Shown: positions 11,306 through 23,276, counted from the first letter of the stretch. The stretch: DNA of 64,000 bases from Phytophthora sp. 'mugwort' (GCA_033558025.1 JAUCEF010000017.1:310001-374000); one strand, 5' to 3'. Numbers and translations: made by a program. The notes: generated from the letters alone by a model not told the origin.

Positions 11306-11760
11306 TAAATCCATCTAGCTAAAGTTGATACTTTGAAGTACCAGACTGCGTTGCCTGGATGTAGTCCAAATACAGGGACACGAGTGCCGTCCTCCAATCG
11401 CAGCTGCACAATATTATTCTCGCGCCCACAATTCTGGCTGCCTTCCTTGCCCGCCAAGTACCCGCAGCAGAAATTGCGCTGCTGTCCCGCATCAGGTATT
11501 AGAAAAAAATCTCCGGGTTCGCGTTCACTGTCTTGCGGTAGTCGTACACACACATGCACCACTGGTTTCTGATGGCATACTCTTACTTGTGTATTCAAAG
11601 TCAATAAGCTCCACATTCCCACCTCGCTCTCCGCACTTCAGTTCATTATGACGCAGCACAATGAGGCAGGACTCGTCCGGCTGTTGACGAACGGGCCCAG
11701 TAGCTCCACACCAATGTCGTTCAGCAGCTGAAACAGCCGCATCTTTCCACTCGCGAGAAG
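11306..11760 (-). pseudogene. Unidentified gene fragment with a candidate intron
   Basis: I do not recognise this protein. On the minus strand one frame from about 11735 to 11607 reads through SCLIVLRHNELKCGERGG and ends at IDFEYT. A canonical GTAAGA donor and a CGCAAG acceptor about 55 bp later restore the frame to EREPGDFFLIPDAGQQRNF and on to a stop near 11306. The joined product would be at least 130 residues, Cys-rich in the middle (NFCCGYLAG). No start codon is obvious, so the 5' end may be missing. It is surrounded by transposons, so either a captured host fragment or part of an unrecognised element is possible. Confidence 0.35.
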
Positions 11761-12000
11761 AAGGAATCAGCGCTCTCGCCGTACTCGCTCGAGCACGTCG
11801 CGGACGCGATGTGGTTTAACCACGAGAACAAATTTAGTCCGTTGTGAATTAATACTTCTTGAACGGGAACTTACGAAAAAGAAATACGTCAAGGGGAACC
11901 TTCGACGGAAACAAAAACTGCTGAATTTTAACGTGACGGGGTTTACGTCTCCATTCCTACTCACGCGTCCACCAATTTCATTTTTTAGTCTGCTATCATC

Positions 12001-13553
12001 ATGGTAAAGCGACGGCCACGAGGGTGGACGCGGCATCCTGGCGGGGTTGGACGACCTGTGAAGCAATTTAGATCCGCGTCATTTCAGCAGAAGAAAAGTT
12101 GCGTGCTTTGAACCATCTAGCAGAACACAACAATTTCAAGGCAACTGTAACTAAATTTTCCCCCAACCTCTCATCTATCAAATTCGATAGTCGCCGGACG
12201 CTCATTCTTTCGTGGCGTCGTAAGCGTGCCAACATCGAGAAGCTTCACGACGAATCTGGTGGTGCAAGCAAACGAAAGTCATAGACCATTGGTCTAGGAA
12301 CTATCTTGCTAAGACCAGAAGATGAGAAGCTGGTCAGCTGGGTGAATGAATTGCGAGAGGAGGGCATACCTGTTACCTCAACAATATTACGTATTCAGGC
12401 GCTCAATGTAGCTGCCAGTGCTGGAATCGAAACGTACGAAGCCTCATGGTGCTTGCAGAAACACTTCGTGCAGCGTCATCGGCTATCATTACGTTGCAAG
12501 ACACGCCAAGGCCAAACTAAACCGCCTGAACTTGCAAAAATCGTTGCTGACTTTTCTAATAGAAGTCAGGGGGGAAAAAAGCGGCAGAGATTGTCGAAAC
12601 TCGCATTTTTAATGCGGACCAGACAGGTTTGAATTATTGCGTTTTACTTACTCTAATTTAAATCTGACTTGTATTTGTTTTGTGATGTTCTGTCTTTTTT
12701 CCTTCATAATAGCTGCATGCTTTGAGTACCTACCAAAGAAAATCATCGCCAAAAACGGTAGTAAAACAGTGTGGGTTCGCTGTGGTGGGAAATCAATAAC
12801 TCGTGCTACGGTGATATGCTTGTTGACTCCACGGGCCAAAACTATCCACCGTTCCTCGTATTCAGAGTTTGACCATCCAAAATCGAAGCGCGGCGAGTTG
12901 AAAATCACGATTTACGTCACGGATTTAGTGCAGGCATGTGGCGGAAAGCTATCACACGGGCTCAAAGTGAGTACGACATGCAAGTCTACGCCAATGAAAC
13001 CCAGGGATTTATATTTTTGTATCTTGTTAAAATTTGCACTGATATTTAATTTGTTATTATGTTTTATTAGGTTGGTGGAACGGCCCTTTGATAAACGAAT
13101 TTTTTAAATTCCACTTCGTAAATCGACCCTCGCCTCAGGAGCCGATACGTTTTGCTACTCGATGATTTTTATGGACATTGGTCCAGTGATGTTGTCAAGT
13201 ATGCCGCATCGATTAACATAACTGTCCTCGAGGACCCACCAAATGCGACCTCTGTATCTCAGCGAGCTGATGCAACGTGGAACGGTCCATTAAAAACCCG
13301 ACTACGCAATACCTGGACACGAGACCTACAAGAGCAACTGCGAGCCCAAGACCAAGGTGAACCTTTCAAGCTGGAAGCCCCCGAATGCGGACGACTGTAC
13401 AGCTGGGTCCACGTGCTGGCGCAATTTTTCCATCGTCTACAATCGTTTCAGGGTTCAAGAAGTAGTGTGGCGTTCTTGCGGCAGACGATGGTGATCAAGA
13501 AGATCAAGTTCAGGAAGACCGACAAGTCGAGGAAGAACAGCAAGTCGAGTTGA
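12001..13553 (+). pseudogene. Third pogo-like transposase, frameshifted
   Basis: A basic start (KRRPRGWTR at 12001) leads, after a frameshift near 12065, into an HTH segment (EEKLRALNHLAEHNNFKATV). A second DNA-binding segment follows at 12306-12560 (ASWCLQKHFVQRHRL). The DDE part begins near 12720 (YLPKKIIAKNGSKTVWVRC) and continues past a possible intron at 12970-13070. The block LLLDDFYGHWSSDVVKYAA near 13150 supplies the second catalytic Asp, followed by PNATSVSQRADATWNGPLK. Multiple frame breaks and AT-rich inserts interrupt it. The copy is only distantly related to the two other pogo-like elements here. I could not find convincing TIRs around it. Confidence 0.8.
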
Positions 13554-13663
13554 ATATGCGGAAGCCATCGTAAGCGAAGCCACTCGTGCGGGCTTACTGG
13601 CCCCCTGGAGGTCTGGAGGTTGGCGAATTCAGCGTAGACAATGACTTTGACGGCATATTTCAC

Positions 13664-14085
13664 GCATTGCTATCGATTCATATTAATTCATTTATAAAAG
13701 TAACTTTCAAAGGTTTTTTGTTATTACTACAGTATGACACTGGTGAGGTTTTTTTTTTTGCGTCCATGCATGTCAATTTAGCCGGGACAGGATGTCGCAC
13801 GTCTGTATCCGTCGGATCAGGTGTGTGTCTTGTCACAGGTAATTCGGTAATGGAGCAAACCACTGTCTCAGTAATTGTAAAGTGTTACCCTTTAGCTAAC
13901 GGTCCACATACAGGTCCAGCGAGAGTATATCTCTCCCGCAGTGCTGTCAGATTCGCCCATTTTGGTTATAATACCGCTGTCTTACAGGACAGGCTATCTG
14001 CATCACGATAGAAGTCTGAAGGGACCTCTTCCGCGCGCAAGACATTCGATTCAGTTAATAACAAACCGATAGCAGCGATAGAAGC
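13664..14085. other. No gene recognised
   Basis: The stretch is AT-rich and low in coding signal. It has a T13 run near 13749-13761. No known protein or repeat end was recognised in any frame. Confidence 0.4.
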
Positions 14086-14089
14086 TCCA

Positions 14090-14700
14090 TTCAGCGTTTC
14101 AGCGCGGGTCGACCGCAATGGATAGTGAGGCGGGAGAATGGAAAGCTCTGGAGCTGCAGCAGGCTTATCGCGTTGACGAAATGTTGCTTGAGTACCTGGT
14201 AGACGGCTGGGACCTCCTCGTAGCCGAATAGCAGCAGATCGACGATGAAGACCAGCAGTGTCCAAGGCAGAAATTGCCGGCGCCAGAGGCCACCGCACAG
14301 CTCCGTGGTGATACCAGGAAGGCCGCTACTGACGCAGTAGAGCCCCGTGCCAGCCTCGATCATTCCCCGTTCGACAGCAGTCTGTCACTCACCAGTAGTA
14401 GCCCCACAGCATGCCAACGCTTCCCGCCGACCACGACAGCATGCTAGGGCCCCTCGACGCCCACGGCAACATGCACGCGTTGGTCAACGACAACAGGAAC
14501 GTAACCATGCCAGCCAGTAACCAAAGAATATACAGACCCGACTGGGCAACCACAGTACGCAAGCACTGGTCTTCGACGACGGAGGTATGTCATTGATATA
14601 CGCCCAGCCCATCAGTATCGCCGACATCATACCGCAGCAGGCCACCAGCATTGCACCAGGTGCTAGCAAAAACAGCGCTATTGCCAAAGCTTATATGGGT
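14090..14700 (-). pseudogene. Fragment of a multi-pass membrane protein
   Basis: Reading the minus strand from 14700 down gives a succession of hydrophobic helices spread over different frames. They are APGAMLVACCGMMSAILMGW near 14660-14600, LYILWLLAGMVTFLLSLTNA near 14540-14480, and FLPWTLLVFIVDLLLFGYEE near 14270-14215. Conserved-looking spacing and repeated short hydrophobic spans suggest an ancient transporter or receptor gene broken by at least two frameshifts. The family cannot be named from what remains. A chance hydrophobic translation is possible but less likely given three consecutive helices. Confidence 0.4.
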
Positions 14701-15379
14701 CGATAAAACGTGCAGAGCAGCCTTCATGTTGTCGCCAAGGCTAAGGTTTCCAAGGTCTACCACGATAACGCAGAGTATGGATTATCTTCCTTGTTTGTCA
14801 CGGCCGCATTTCGGCACAACTTGCAGACCTGGACATCCATAATGCTGGCACTTCACAGCAAAGCCAAATTGACTGATAGCGAGTTCAACGCTTTCTGCGG
14901 CCCTTGAAATTGCTATGGTTATTTGCGCTCAATGAGGTATCTGAGTATTGGTCTGACAAAATCGTTTTCTTCATCGCTCAGATAAGACTTGGTTTATCAG
15001 CTGCATTACCACTCCTTCAAAATGCTCCCATTCCCCCCCCCACCCATTCCCCTCTGCCTCGTATCATGCGAATTCCACTGCTCTCTGATCACCTTCAACA
15101 CCTCTTCGCCGAGTATTGCAATGCACGACTATTTACCGCCTCCTCCTGTCTTGAACCCTTCCTTCGTTTACGAGGCGGGACGGTACTTCATGAACCCCCA
15201 GGGTGTCGACTCTTCCATGTTTTTCATTTTATGCATTCACCGTATTAAAAACCAGTTGATTACTTCGATGTTGAAATCGGACTTGTCACCCAATGCTTGA
15301 AACAGATAAATATTTTCACGATATCGGTTTTTTTGTGGGACCCCGGGGTCCCACCAAACGCTTCATATATAGAATCCCA

Positions 15380-15780
15380 GCCTAGGACCGTGTAGACGCG
15401 CACGCCGTACTTGTCGGGCTTGGATGGCATGTATATTCGCCGCGAGCGCTCGTGCGCACCGTCATCTCGTCGATGCTGCTCACGCCCGTTGGTACTGCGA
15501 TCTCGGCGAACCTCTTCTGGAAGTGAGCAGGCATCGTTCTACTGCGCCAGAGTCGGTCCTGCAGCTTGCCCATTGTTTGGTCTTCTGGCGCGTGAAATTG
15601 CAATGCATCTCCTACATCCTGGAACCGAGTCCTTGGCATGGAATCTATGGAAGACGCCTGAGTGTTCCGAGCAGTGATATTTGTTGTGATTCTCGAATAG
15701 CAGACTTCAAAAAATGATGGCTGAAGGCATAAAAACGTTTTATACAAGGAGACAGCGGCAAAAAACAGCTCATGCATTTA
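15380..15780 (-). pseudogene. piggyBac-like transposase fragment
   Basis: On the minus strand the text SMPRTRFQDVGDALQFHA, then GVSSIDEMTVRTSARGEYT near 15490-15455 and PDKYGVRVYTVLGWDS near 15410, matches the start of the piggyBac DDE domain. In piggyBac proteins the SIDE(M/S) block carries the first catalytic Asp and is followed by a K-P-x-K(Y/W)G motif, as seen here. The reading frame then fails near 15330. The C-terminal half of the transposase is not recognisable further left, where a membrane-protein-like fragment lies instead. Confidence 0.7.
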
Positions 15781-16148
15781 TTGATGCAGACATGACCGCC
15801 TTTAATAGCATTACGCTGCGTGGCTTTTGGAGAATTGGTTTCTTTGTTCTCATCGCCGATCTTGACAGTATTTCACAGAGGCGGGGAGGCGATTCACACT
15901 CGTTATTAAGACGACTTAGAACGAACACATTCCTACGCTCGCAAAATGAGCTACTAGCGTTTCCTACAGTACTTCTGCGACCCGCTTCAAAATGCCAGCT
16001 GGGGTTATATAAAAATCGTACTTAAACCCGTTTTCCTCATGTGATTAGATAAAAATGTTGAAAGCGAGCGCTTGGTTCCAGTCACTAATTCGCTGGCTGG
16101 TCGAGATTAACTCGCCGCCAGTCAGACAGTACTCACTCTGCTTTTCTC

Positions 16149-17382
16149 GTGCCACCTGCACCAACGCTCCCGATGCCTAGAGCCCCAGGGCAAGCAAATG
16201 TATCGCCTGCTACACGCCTACGTGTGCAAACGCAGCAAGCACTGGCCGCTGCGTCAGGGGTTCCTCGATCTGCTCTACAGCGCCATCTTAGCGACGGTAC
16301 GCTTCGCCACGCGTCGTCGCGCGTAAAACCGACGCTCACTACTGCGCACAAGTTGAAACGCCTTCAATGGGTGTTGTCGCATGTGGACATTCCGCTAGGT
16401 ATTGATTAATTATATCCTAATCAAAATTAATTTGAACCGCGACTGAAGAATATTGTGAAACTGATTTCTGTCAACGTTCATATAGGTAGCCGTAATTGTA
16501 CCGCATGCATCACATGTACGACACCGTACATGTTGATGAGAAATAGTTTAACATCTACAAAGGTACCACAAAATAATATCTGACAGCTACGGAACAGTTA
16601 CCATACCGTTCGTGTCCGAACAAGAGGTATATCGGTAAGTTTCTGGCTGCGGTAGCGCGCCGTCGCCATGACTATCATCGGAAACAGTACTTTGATGGTA
16701 AATTGGGGATATCGCCTATTATGGAACACACAGAGGCTCTTCGTACCTCCGTGTACCGACCTAAGGGCACTATGATTACGAAGAGTGTATCTATGACAAG
16801 GTCAATTTACCGTAAGTTCCTTGTCGAACGCTTTTCCTACTATTCGAGCCAAGATGCCAGGTAGTTGTATTACCCTCCTTTTCTGTATCGAAGTGACTAA
16901 TTAATTCTTTTTAAATATTTATTAAATAATGTTGTAGTTCGCAGAGGCTCTACTGTGTTTGTCCAGCAGGACAATGCGGGTCCACACGTACTCGAAAACG
17001 ATGTTGAACTTGAGGAAGCAGGAAGAGTTGATGGCTGGAAGATCAAGATGCGATGCCACCACCTCGGTCTCGCGATCTAAATGTATTAGATTTAGGCTAC
17101 TTTGCTTCAATTCAAGCGTTGCAGTACCGCAAAGTTACCTATGAAACGGACAGTCTCACTGATGCTGTTCAAGAGGCATTTGAGGAGCTGCGGCGGCAGA
17201 CACTCGACAAGTGTTTTGTCACCCTCCAGAAAGTGACGGAGGCTATCCTGCGGAGCGGCGGAGGGAATGACTTCAAACTTCCGCGTGTTTGTAGGCACGT
17301 TGATGTGAATGGAAAAATGCCGATGTCCGTGGTAGTGGTAACGGAGGCCGTGATGAGCGGCTACATGCACTTGTACGCATAA
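16149..17382 (+). pseudogene. Mariner-like transposase, broken
   Basis: The N-terminal HTH region is seen at 16149-16409 (SGVPRSALQRHLSDGTLRHA). After a decayed middle (16,450-16,900), the DDE_3 core appears at about 16953 (VFVQQDNAGPHVLENDVELE), which holds the second catalytic Asp. A one-base frame change near 17052 leads to PPRSRDLNVLDLGYFASIQA, the third catalytic-region block, and on to a stop at 17380. The NAGPH and DLNVLDLGYF blocks are characteristic of oomycete mariner transposases. It is disabled by frameshifts and stops; inverted ends were not recognised. Confidence 0.85.
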
Positions 17383-17399
17383 GTGGAAGTGTTAATTCA

Positions 17400-17885
17400 A
17401 TCTGGTTGATCGCTTAATTTTAGTCTAATTCATTACTCTTCGATGATTGGTCAACTTGATTGTTGGTTGGTGCTTATTATCTGATTTCAACAATAAACCT
17501 CACGTCGGTCTCTTCCAACTTGTAGCTCCTCCTCTGTACCATGTGGGAGTGCACCCAACCGTTGCTAACCTTACGGCCACCGTGTCCTTAAAATTTGGTA
17601 AAATATTGCTAAAAATTGACTAAACTGCGAAAACAAACTGATGACCATGTGATAGCGCTGGCTTTGAGTGAAGCGATCTTTTTCGTGGCTGACGTGTAGG
17701 TGACTAAGAAAATATTCTTATTTGCGGAGTATCGAGAGCTTTGCGGTGAGGGGCTCGGTGTCTAGAGGCGAGTTCTAGTTCCGGAGCTATTGCTCACTAT
17801 GTGAAAGTAGCATTTTGAACTGGGCCGGAGAAGTATGCACACTTCTACTACCGTGGCGTTAGGTTGACGAGGTCAGCAGAAGACG
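17400..17885. other. No gene recognised
   Basis: This AT-rich stretch between the mariner remnant and the short TIR element has no protein signature and no obvious inverted ends. Confidence 0.4.
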
Positions 17886-18438
17886 TACCGACTTCCTCCG
17901 CTTATAGCGGACAGGCCATGTACCGGTAGAAGGTACCACACTCCAAAGTGACGCTCCGATAACCGGTAATTACCGAAAGTAGCGTAGGTGTACTTAGAAA
18001 AGTGTGTAGGTAATACAAAGCACATCTTCTATCACAGTCACACAGTCAACTAAGTTGTTGGCAATTGGTCACGCGCACGCGGTGATATCGTTGCGACGAC
18101 TCTAGCGACGACGCTGTGCTTTCGTATTAATTTACACAGGTATGCAAACTAACGGCGTGTGCAATTTCAGGTCTGCAGCGTGTCTGTGAGCTAACTTCGA
18201 CGGGTAGCTTACTTTTGGTATGGAAGTTATAATAAGGGTGGTAAATGGGCGTGTGCAAGCGAGGATTTATTTGCTATGGATGCAGCGATGGTGCTGTGCC
18301 GGTATAGAACTAGTTTAAGCGATGTGATATGGTTGCAACGTCGCTTATATGTTGAACTAGGGACTTCCTCTAAATACAGCAATATGATTGGTCGCTCTTA
18401 TATATGAGGTTGTCCACTATAAGTGGAGGAAGTCGGTA
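17886..18438 (+). mobile_element. Short TIR element, internally deleted (MITE-like)
   Basis: Ends at 17886-17911 and 18413-18438 are inverted repeats with the pattern TACCGACTTCCTCC-CTTATAG-GGACA. The whole element is related, in inverted orientation, to the longer element at 22415-23276. Both outer parts match, including the GCGATGTGATAT and CAACGTCGCTTATATG blocks. The middle is shortened by about 300 bp relative to the longer copy. No coding capacity remains, so it looks like a non-autonomous deletion derivative. Confidence 0.75.
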
Positions 18439-18439
18439 T

Positions 18440-19639
18440 GTGACTGTCGCATCGGGTTGGATGTTTTGTTGCAGCAGACACACATAAATGACCACGAAAA
18501 GGAATCTATTATTTCGGAAAGAAAACCCATTTTGACGAAGCTATTGCGCAGCGTCGTTTCTTATCCAGGTTTATTAAGTCTTATTCGGCATTACATGCAC
18601 CCAATCAGCATATTCCGGAACAAACCATCCCGGATACGTTTGGCGCAGAAGCTAAAGAGTTGTCCGTTCAGGGTGATAATGGCTCTGCTGACAGTGAAAT
18701 CGACGCTGGTCGTGAGGAAGAAGCAGCAACACTGACTATTTCACAGCTGAATCGGCGCGTGCAAATACAGACAGAAAAATATGGAGGCGATATTTCGATG
18801 CCACGTTATCGCCACTAGCGGCCTTCAGCCCACTAAACAGCAACCTAATAATTCAAAACTTTGAGATGCAAACAAAGTGTACTTTTACGACGAGCGGGCT
18901 CGAGAAAAAATGCTGATTCCTTATGCAGCATGAGTCTGCTATATCACGTGACGGCATTGCAAAATGGAGCTCGCGATGGAAAATCTGCCCCCGAGGTCAG
19001 CTTCAGCCTTTTGAATAACTGTGTCGGTCAAAGCAAATCGAAATCGGCGACGATATTTTTCGCGTTGATGTCTGTGATATTTCCGTACAAAATATTGTAT
19101 TTTACTATTTGCTTCAGGTCAATCGCACAACATAGCCGACCGGCTTGTCGCGTGGTGCCGTGGAACAACACGTGGACTGAATCTGTATACTCTCATGAAT
19201 TTAGTGGAGCAAATATAATGTAGCGGTACTAATAGTCCACAAACGACTCGTCACGACCATTTTTGAAATCAGAATGCATTATTATGCAAGTACTTCACAC
19301 CTCCTCCATCGGTTTACACGTCAAACTACTTATTCGGAATTGTCACTGGAGTTTGTACCGTACGAAAGACTATGGATACTCCAGAGGATGGATCAATTTC
19401 TTTTTGTTTTTCTTGGCCCTGCAAATGGTGAGCATCCGGAAGATGTTCCGGTTTCCGGATGAAGGGATAGGAATTTCGTAACCTTCAGTATTCTTAAAGA
19501 TAAAAAAAAAGAAACTAGACACTACAGCAACGGACAGGCAGCTAGGGCAGGCCAGAGCTCACTTCCAAATTTTCCTCGTCCAGATAACTTCCACGCTTCT
19601 CCTCTGTAGCCTTCCTTCAACGCCGTCGCTACGGCAAGT
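18440..19639. other. Repeat-derived DNA with small coding remnants
   Basis: No full gene is present. A minus-free plus-strand piece at about 18590-18822 reads HAPNQHIPEQTIPDTFGA onward for about 75 residues with an acidic stretch, ending at a stop at 18820. Its family is unknown. A 60-120 residue open frame at 18861-19223 has no recognisable motif. The stretch probably holds decayed transposon sequence. Confidence 0.3.
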
Positions 19640-19926
19640 CTACCCGTTACCGCCGGTGCAATTGTCTTCGTTGGACCAGCCTACGTTCCGGCACTTGAAG
19701 GGTTCGCGTACCTATTGATAGTCAAGGTACATGGCAAGACGGCCACCGTTCGTCGAACAGGGCCTGACGACAGCGAGGCGGCCCCTGAATTCGATGTAAA
19801 GGTTTCCCTACTGCGCCATCGGGTAGTGAGCATGGAGGAGGCCGACCTATGGCCTGGGTCAAACGTCGGCCATCTAATTGCATTTGTACAAACAAAACGT
19901 AGTACTATTAATAGTACCATTTTTTA
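19640..19926 (+). pseudogene. Unidentified coding fragment cut by the MULE end
   Basis: An open frame of about 85 codons has protein-like composition: GAIVFVGPAYVPALEGFAYL, then KVHGKTATVRRTGPDDSEAA and LRHRVVSMEEADLWPG. It then runs into the inverted-repeat end of the MULE-type element at 19899. The beta-rich, SH3-like pattern resembles small C-terminal domains found in some transposon proteins, but I cannot assign a family. It appears truncated by the adjacent insertion. Confidence 0.35.
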
Positions 19927-22291
19927 ATTTGGAGTTAGTTGGGTAACTAAAACGATAGAATCAGCAGTTCTCGACTAGCGCATTGAAATCAGGAGGGGAG
20001 TTTACCCTGTCAACCGACCTACCGCACACACCGACAACGCAGAATACCTGGACCACCTACAACCTACAACCCACACACCCACGCTTGAGCGCGCACAAAC
20101 GCGCTCCATAGAATTTTTGCGTCGATGAATGTTTATATGAAAAGGACGTGTATTATGCAGTTAGATGATGGTCAACTGAGTAGGAAAGCCAGTGACAAGC
20201 GAGCAGAGTCCTCAGAGGTTTCGTCAATCTGGTGTGTGGGTCCTTGATCATCGACAATGCATGGCAAGGTGTCAATTAAATCCACGACATGTGGTTGCAG
20301 GTCTGCGTTGGCTTTCTCGGCCTCATTAGCGTGGCGCTTGCACGTTTTGCGGTTGTGGCCCGTACCACTGCACGTTCGGCACGTGTACGTAGTTTTTGGC
20401 TCCTCCCCGTTGCTGGCGATTCGTCTGATGATTCGTCTCCGCACCTGCCTGTAATACGGGAATGGCTGGACGTGGTCGCTTGTGCGCAGCGAGCCCTAGA
20501 CCGGAGCCTCGGTACCTTCTCCACGAACGCATTAGCGAACGAGCTAACAAGATAACTCACGTGGAAAGCGCCGGCGTAAAGCTCTGGTTGTTTGCATGAT
20601 TGCAATGCGGCGACAATATAACAGCATGCGATTCTTAGCTGGTCGTAAGTGGGGCACGAACATGAAGGGCCCGTGATGTCAACAAGTCGGGGGTTCAGAG
20701 AGCCACCACGCGCGATAATATCTCTGGATCGACGAGTGTTGTACTCGCCGACGCGCCCGCACTCTTTCTCCCAAAGTTTCGTTGCATACGGTGTCAGTGT
20801 CTATCCTTGAACAAGCCATAGTGTAGCGAGTTTGTCACGCTCGCTTTGGCGGTCCATTTCCACCATGGTACACTTAATTAAGGCTTCAAAAGGAGCAGAC
20901 CGGCGAATGCCATGCTCTATCATGGCGTGTTGTCGCTCTCGAAGAAGTTCGACGACCGCCACGCAAATAGAGGACGATCCATCAAGGGGGTCTCCGCCTT
21001 GACCAGTCGCGTACCCGATCATATTTGCGTGTACCGTCAAGCTCGCTGGGTTCATGTTAGACAGGTACCCCACGACTGAAGTACCGAAATTAACTCGAAG
21101 AACCTCCATGGCCGCCGCATAATCGACTTCAGTTTCAGCAGCCTGTCTCCTCCAGATAGAATTTTGAAAAGCTCGACATTTAAACGTGAAGTGATGCTTC
21201 AGGTTGCGAAATAGATGTACCGTGCAATATCTAAGCTCAACACGAAACACGAACACCACTCTATTCATATAGACGCCCGATCGCACTTATAAATTTTACT
21301 TCTATCGCAGAACACACGGATTGCTCTTGGATGTTTAAACCGGCGGTTGCATAGTGCTTGAAAACCAGAGAATATTTGCTTTATTTTCGATGCTTGCAAA
21401 GGCGATGGCGAGCGTCACATTGCGCCCATCCCCATCCCGCCCGATCAGGGACAAGACCACACCATTGTACCTATGATGCTTGATGTGTGCTCCACCAAAG
21501 CCAAGAACCGGGATCAGATACTGTTGACTCTCCACATTCACACCTAAAGCAAGAAATCCACGTAGGAACCGCTGATGCTGGTCGACCTCAAGTTTGACAG
21601 TGGTTCCTGGATCTTTGTCTCGTAGCTCGCAAAACAAAGCCGGTAGGTATGCAAATGACTCCCCCCACTCGCCAACCTGTGTTTCGACAACGACATCCTT
21701 TGCCCTGTAGAGTTTTGACTTGCATTCTTGCAGATTGGTACCGTCGCGTTCCTACACAGTAGACACGAGCGCCTTAAGCTTCATCGAGCGATCACTACTC
21801 ACGGCAGTCCTGAAGGTAGGAAGAGCATCGATTTGCCGTTGGCTGGCTTTTGCGACAGACTGCAAAAATCTGTGTGCTGGTAGTGAAGGGATGAAACGTA
21901 CATGTGATACGTTTCATCTTGTTCTGCCCGCCGTGTCACTGATACATTCCATGAGCATATTTCACTGGTGCATAAGTACGTGTTATTCCGACTGCTGCCT
22001 TTGCCTAGCTTGCATTTTTGTTGTTGTTGAAGGCGTAATCCTGTAAGAACTGGGTGGCTTTGTGCCCAGTTGGAAATGGCATTCCTAGCTGAAGCTCTAA
22101 TGCGCCATGCAGACTCTTTTGAGGTCTAACAGGACACGCGACATTTCCACGGAAGTTTCGTCGTCTTGGTGGTTATCTGTTTGTGTCGAAGCCTCCAACC
22201 CCAGACGTAGTTTCTATAAATGTGAGTGGTTCTGGGCTCCCAACTTTGTGTAATGAACTACAAATTGAACTGGTACTATTAATAGTACTAC
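19899..22291 (-). mobile_element. Second MULE-type element, minus strand
   Basis: The ends are 21-bp inverted repeats at 19899-19919 and 22271-22291. They contain the self-palindromic core AGTACTATTAATAGTAC, and weaker similarity extends inward (an AATTTG-AGTT block). The interior holds MULE transposase fragments on the minus strand. No clear target duplication was read. The insertion separates the fragment at 19640-19926 from its continuation and lies between the two inverted relatives of the short TIR element. Confidence 0.7.
20172..21637 (-). pseudogene. MULE transposase with CCHC zinc knuckle, broken
   Basis: Reading the minus strand, the catalytic core is at 21637-21335: GGAHIKHHRYNGVVLSLIGR, then RNVTLAIAFASIENKANILW. 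The first block normally carries the catalytic Asp before G-x-H, and here Asp appears replaced (FGGAH instead of a D-G-x-H pattern). The middle part (21286-20801) keeps helical transposase sequence, and the C-terminus (20444-20172) has a zinc knuckle with C-X2-C-X4-H-X4-C spacing (CRTCSGTGHNRKTC). Stops and frame changes at 21290-21335 and 20600-20800 disrupt the gene. It lies inside the matching ends and is probably that element's own transposase. Confidence 0.78.
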
Positions 22292-22414
22292 TTTTCGGAA
22301 TGGTACCAGTTTTGGGAAATCTGTGGTAATCAGTACTACTGTATTCTGGAAAAAGCTCTATCCTCGTCCCGGGCTGGGACTGCAGCGCATAGAGTCCACC
22401 GACTGAGACAAAAA

Positions 22415-23276
22415 CTACCGATATCCTCCGCTTATAGTGGACAACCTCATATAAGAGCGACCAATCATGTTGCTGTATTTTGAGGAACTCCTTATTCCAC
22501 ATATAAGCGACGTTGCAAACATATCACATCGCTTAAACTAAGTTGTATACCGGTATTTAACCGAGACGATCACCATTCATTGCCCAACCGATGCAATCGC
22601 CCCCTCCTCGTACCTCCGCCGGAAAGTGCCGTGCTTCCTTTACAGCAAAGGAGAAGCTCAACACTGCACGTAAGAAGAGTCGAAGGACATTCGAAAGGTT
22701 ATTAAGGAGCTGTTTTCCGACCTAAGCCCTGATGCCTACGAATCTCGGCGAAAGCTACTTTTGAAACGGAATATATAGAAGATGCTTCGCGGCTCTACTC
22801 AACGAAGCTGACATCGCAGCAGCAGATTTGATCGAAAGCCTTGCCAAATACTGCACTATTGATGCACATGTTGGCGAAGTCGATTCAGATGACGACATAG
22901 GAAATGAAGAGTGATAATCTGTCAGTAATATGACCGTATACCACCCGTAACTTCATTGGAACAGCTAACCGAAAAATCACCCATCGCAGTTAGCCCACAG
23001 ACATGCTACAGACCTGAAATTGCACTCACAGCTACATTACACACCTATGTAGATGAATACGAAAGCACAGCGTCGTCGTTCCAGTCCTCGCAGAGATATC
23101 TGTGTGTGCGCGTGACCAATTGCCAACTACTTTACCCTGTGACTATGATAGAAGATGTGCTTTGTATTACCGTACACACTTTTCTAAGTACAGCTACGCT
23201 ACTTTCGGTAATTACGGGTTACCGGAGCATCACTTTTGGAGTGTGGTACCCTCTACCGGTACCTGACTTGTCCACT
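22415..23276 (-). mobile_element. Longer relative of the 17.9-kb TIR element
   Basis: The left end (22415-22445) has the TACCGATATCCTCCGCTTAT repeat. The right end near 23250-23276 matches the 17.9-kb element's other end and is cut by the foldback MITE that starts at 23277. Compared with the 17.9-kb copy it has about 300 extra bases in the middle. These include plus-strand coding traces at 22590-22912: a Lys/Arg-rich start (TSAGKCRASFTAKEK), then in another frame ELFSDLSPDAYESRRKLLLK and an acidic end. The protein family is not recognised. It is the likely parent form of the deleted copy. Confidence 0.6.
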
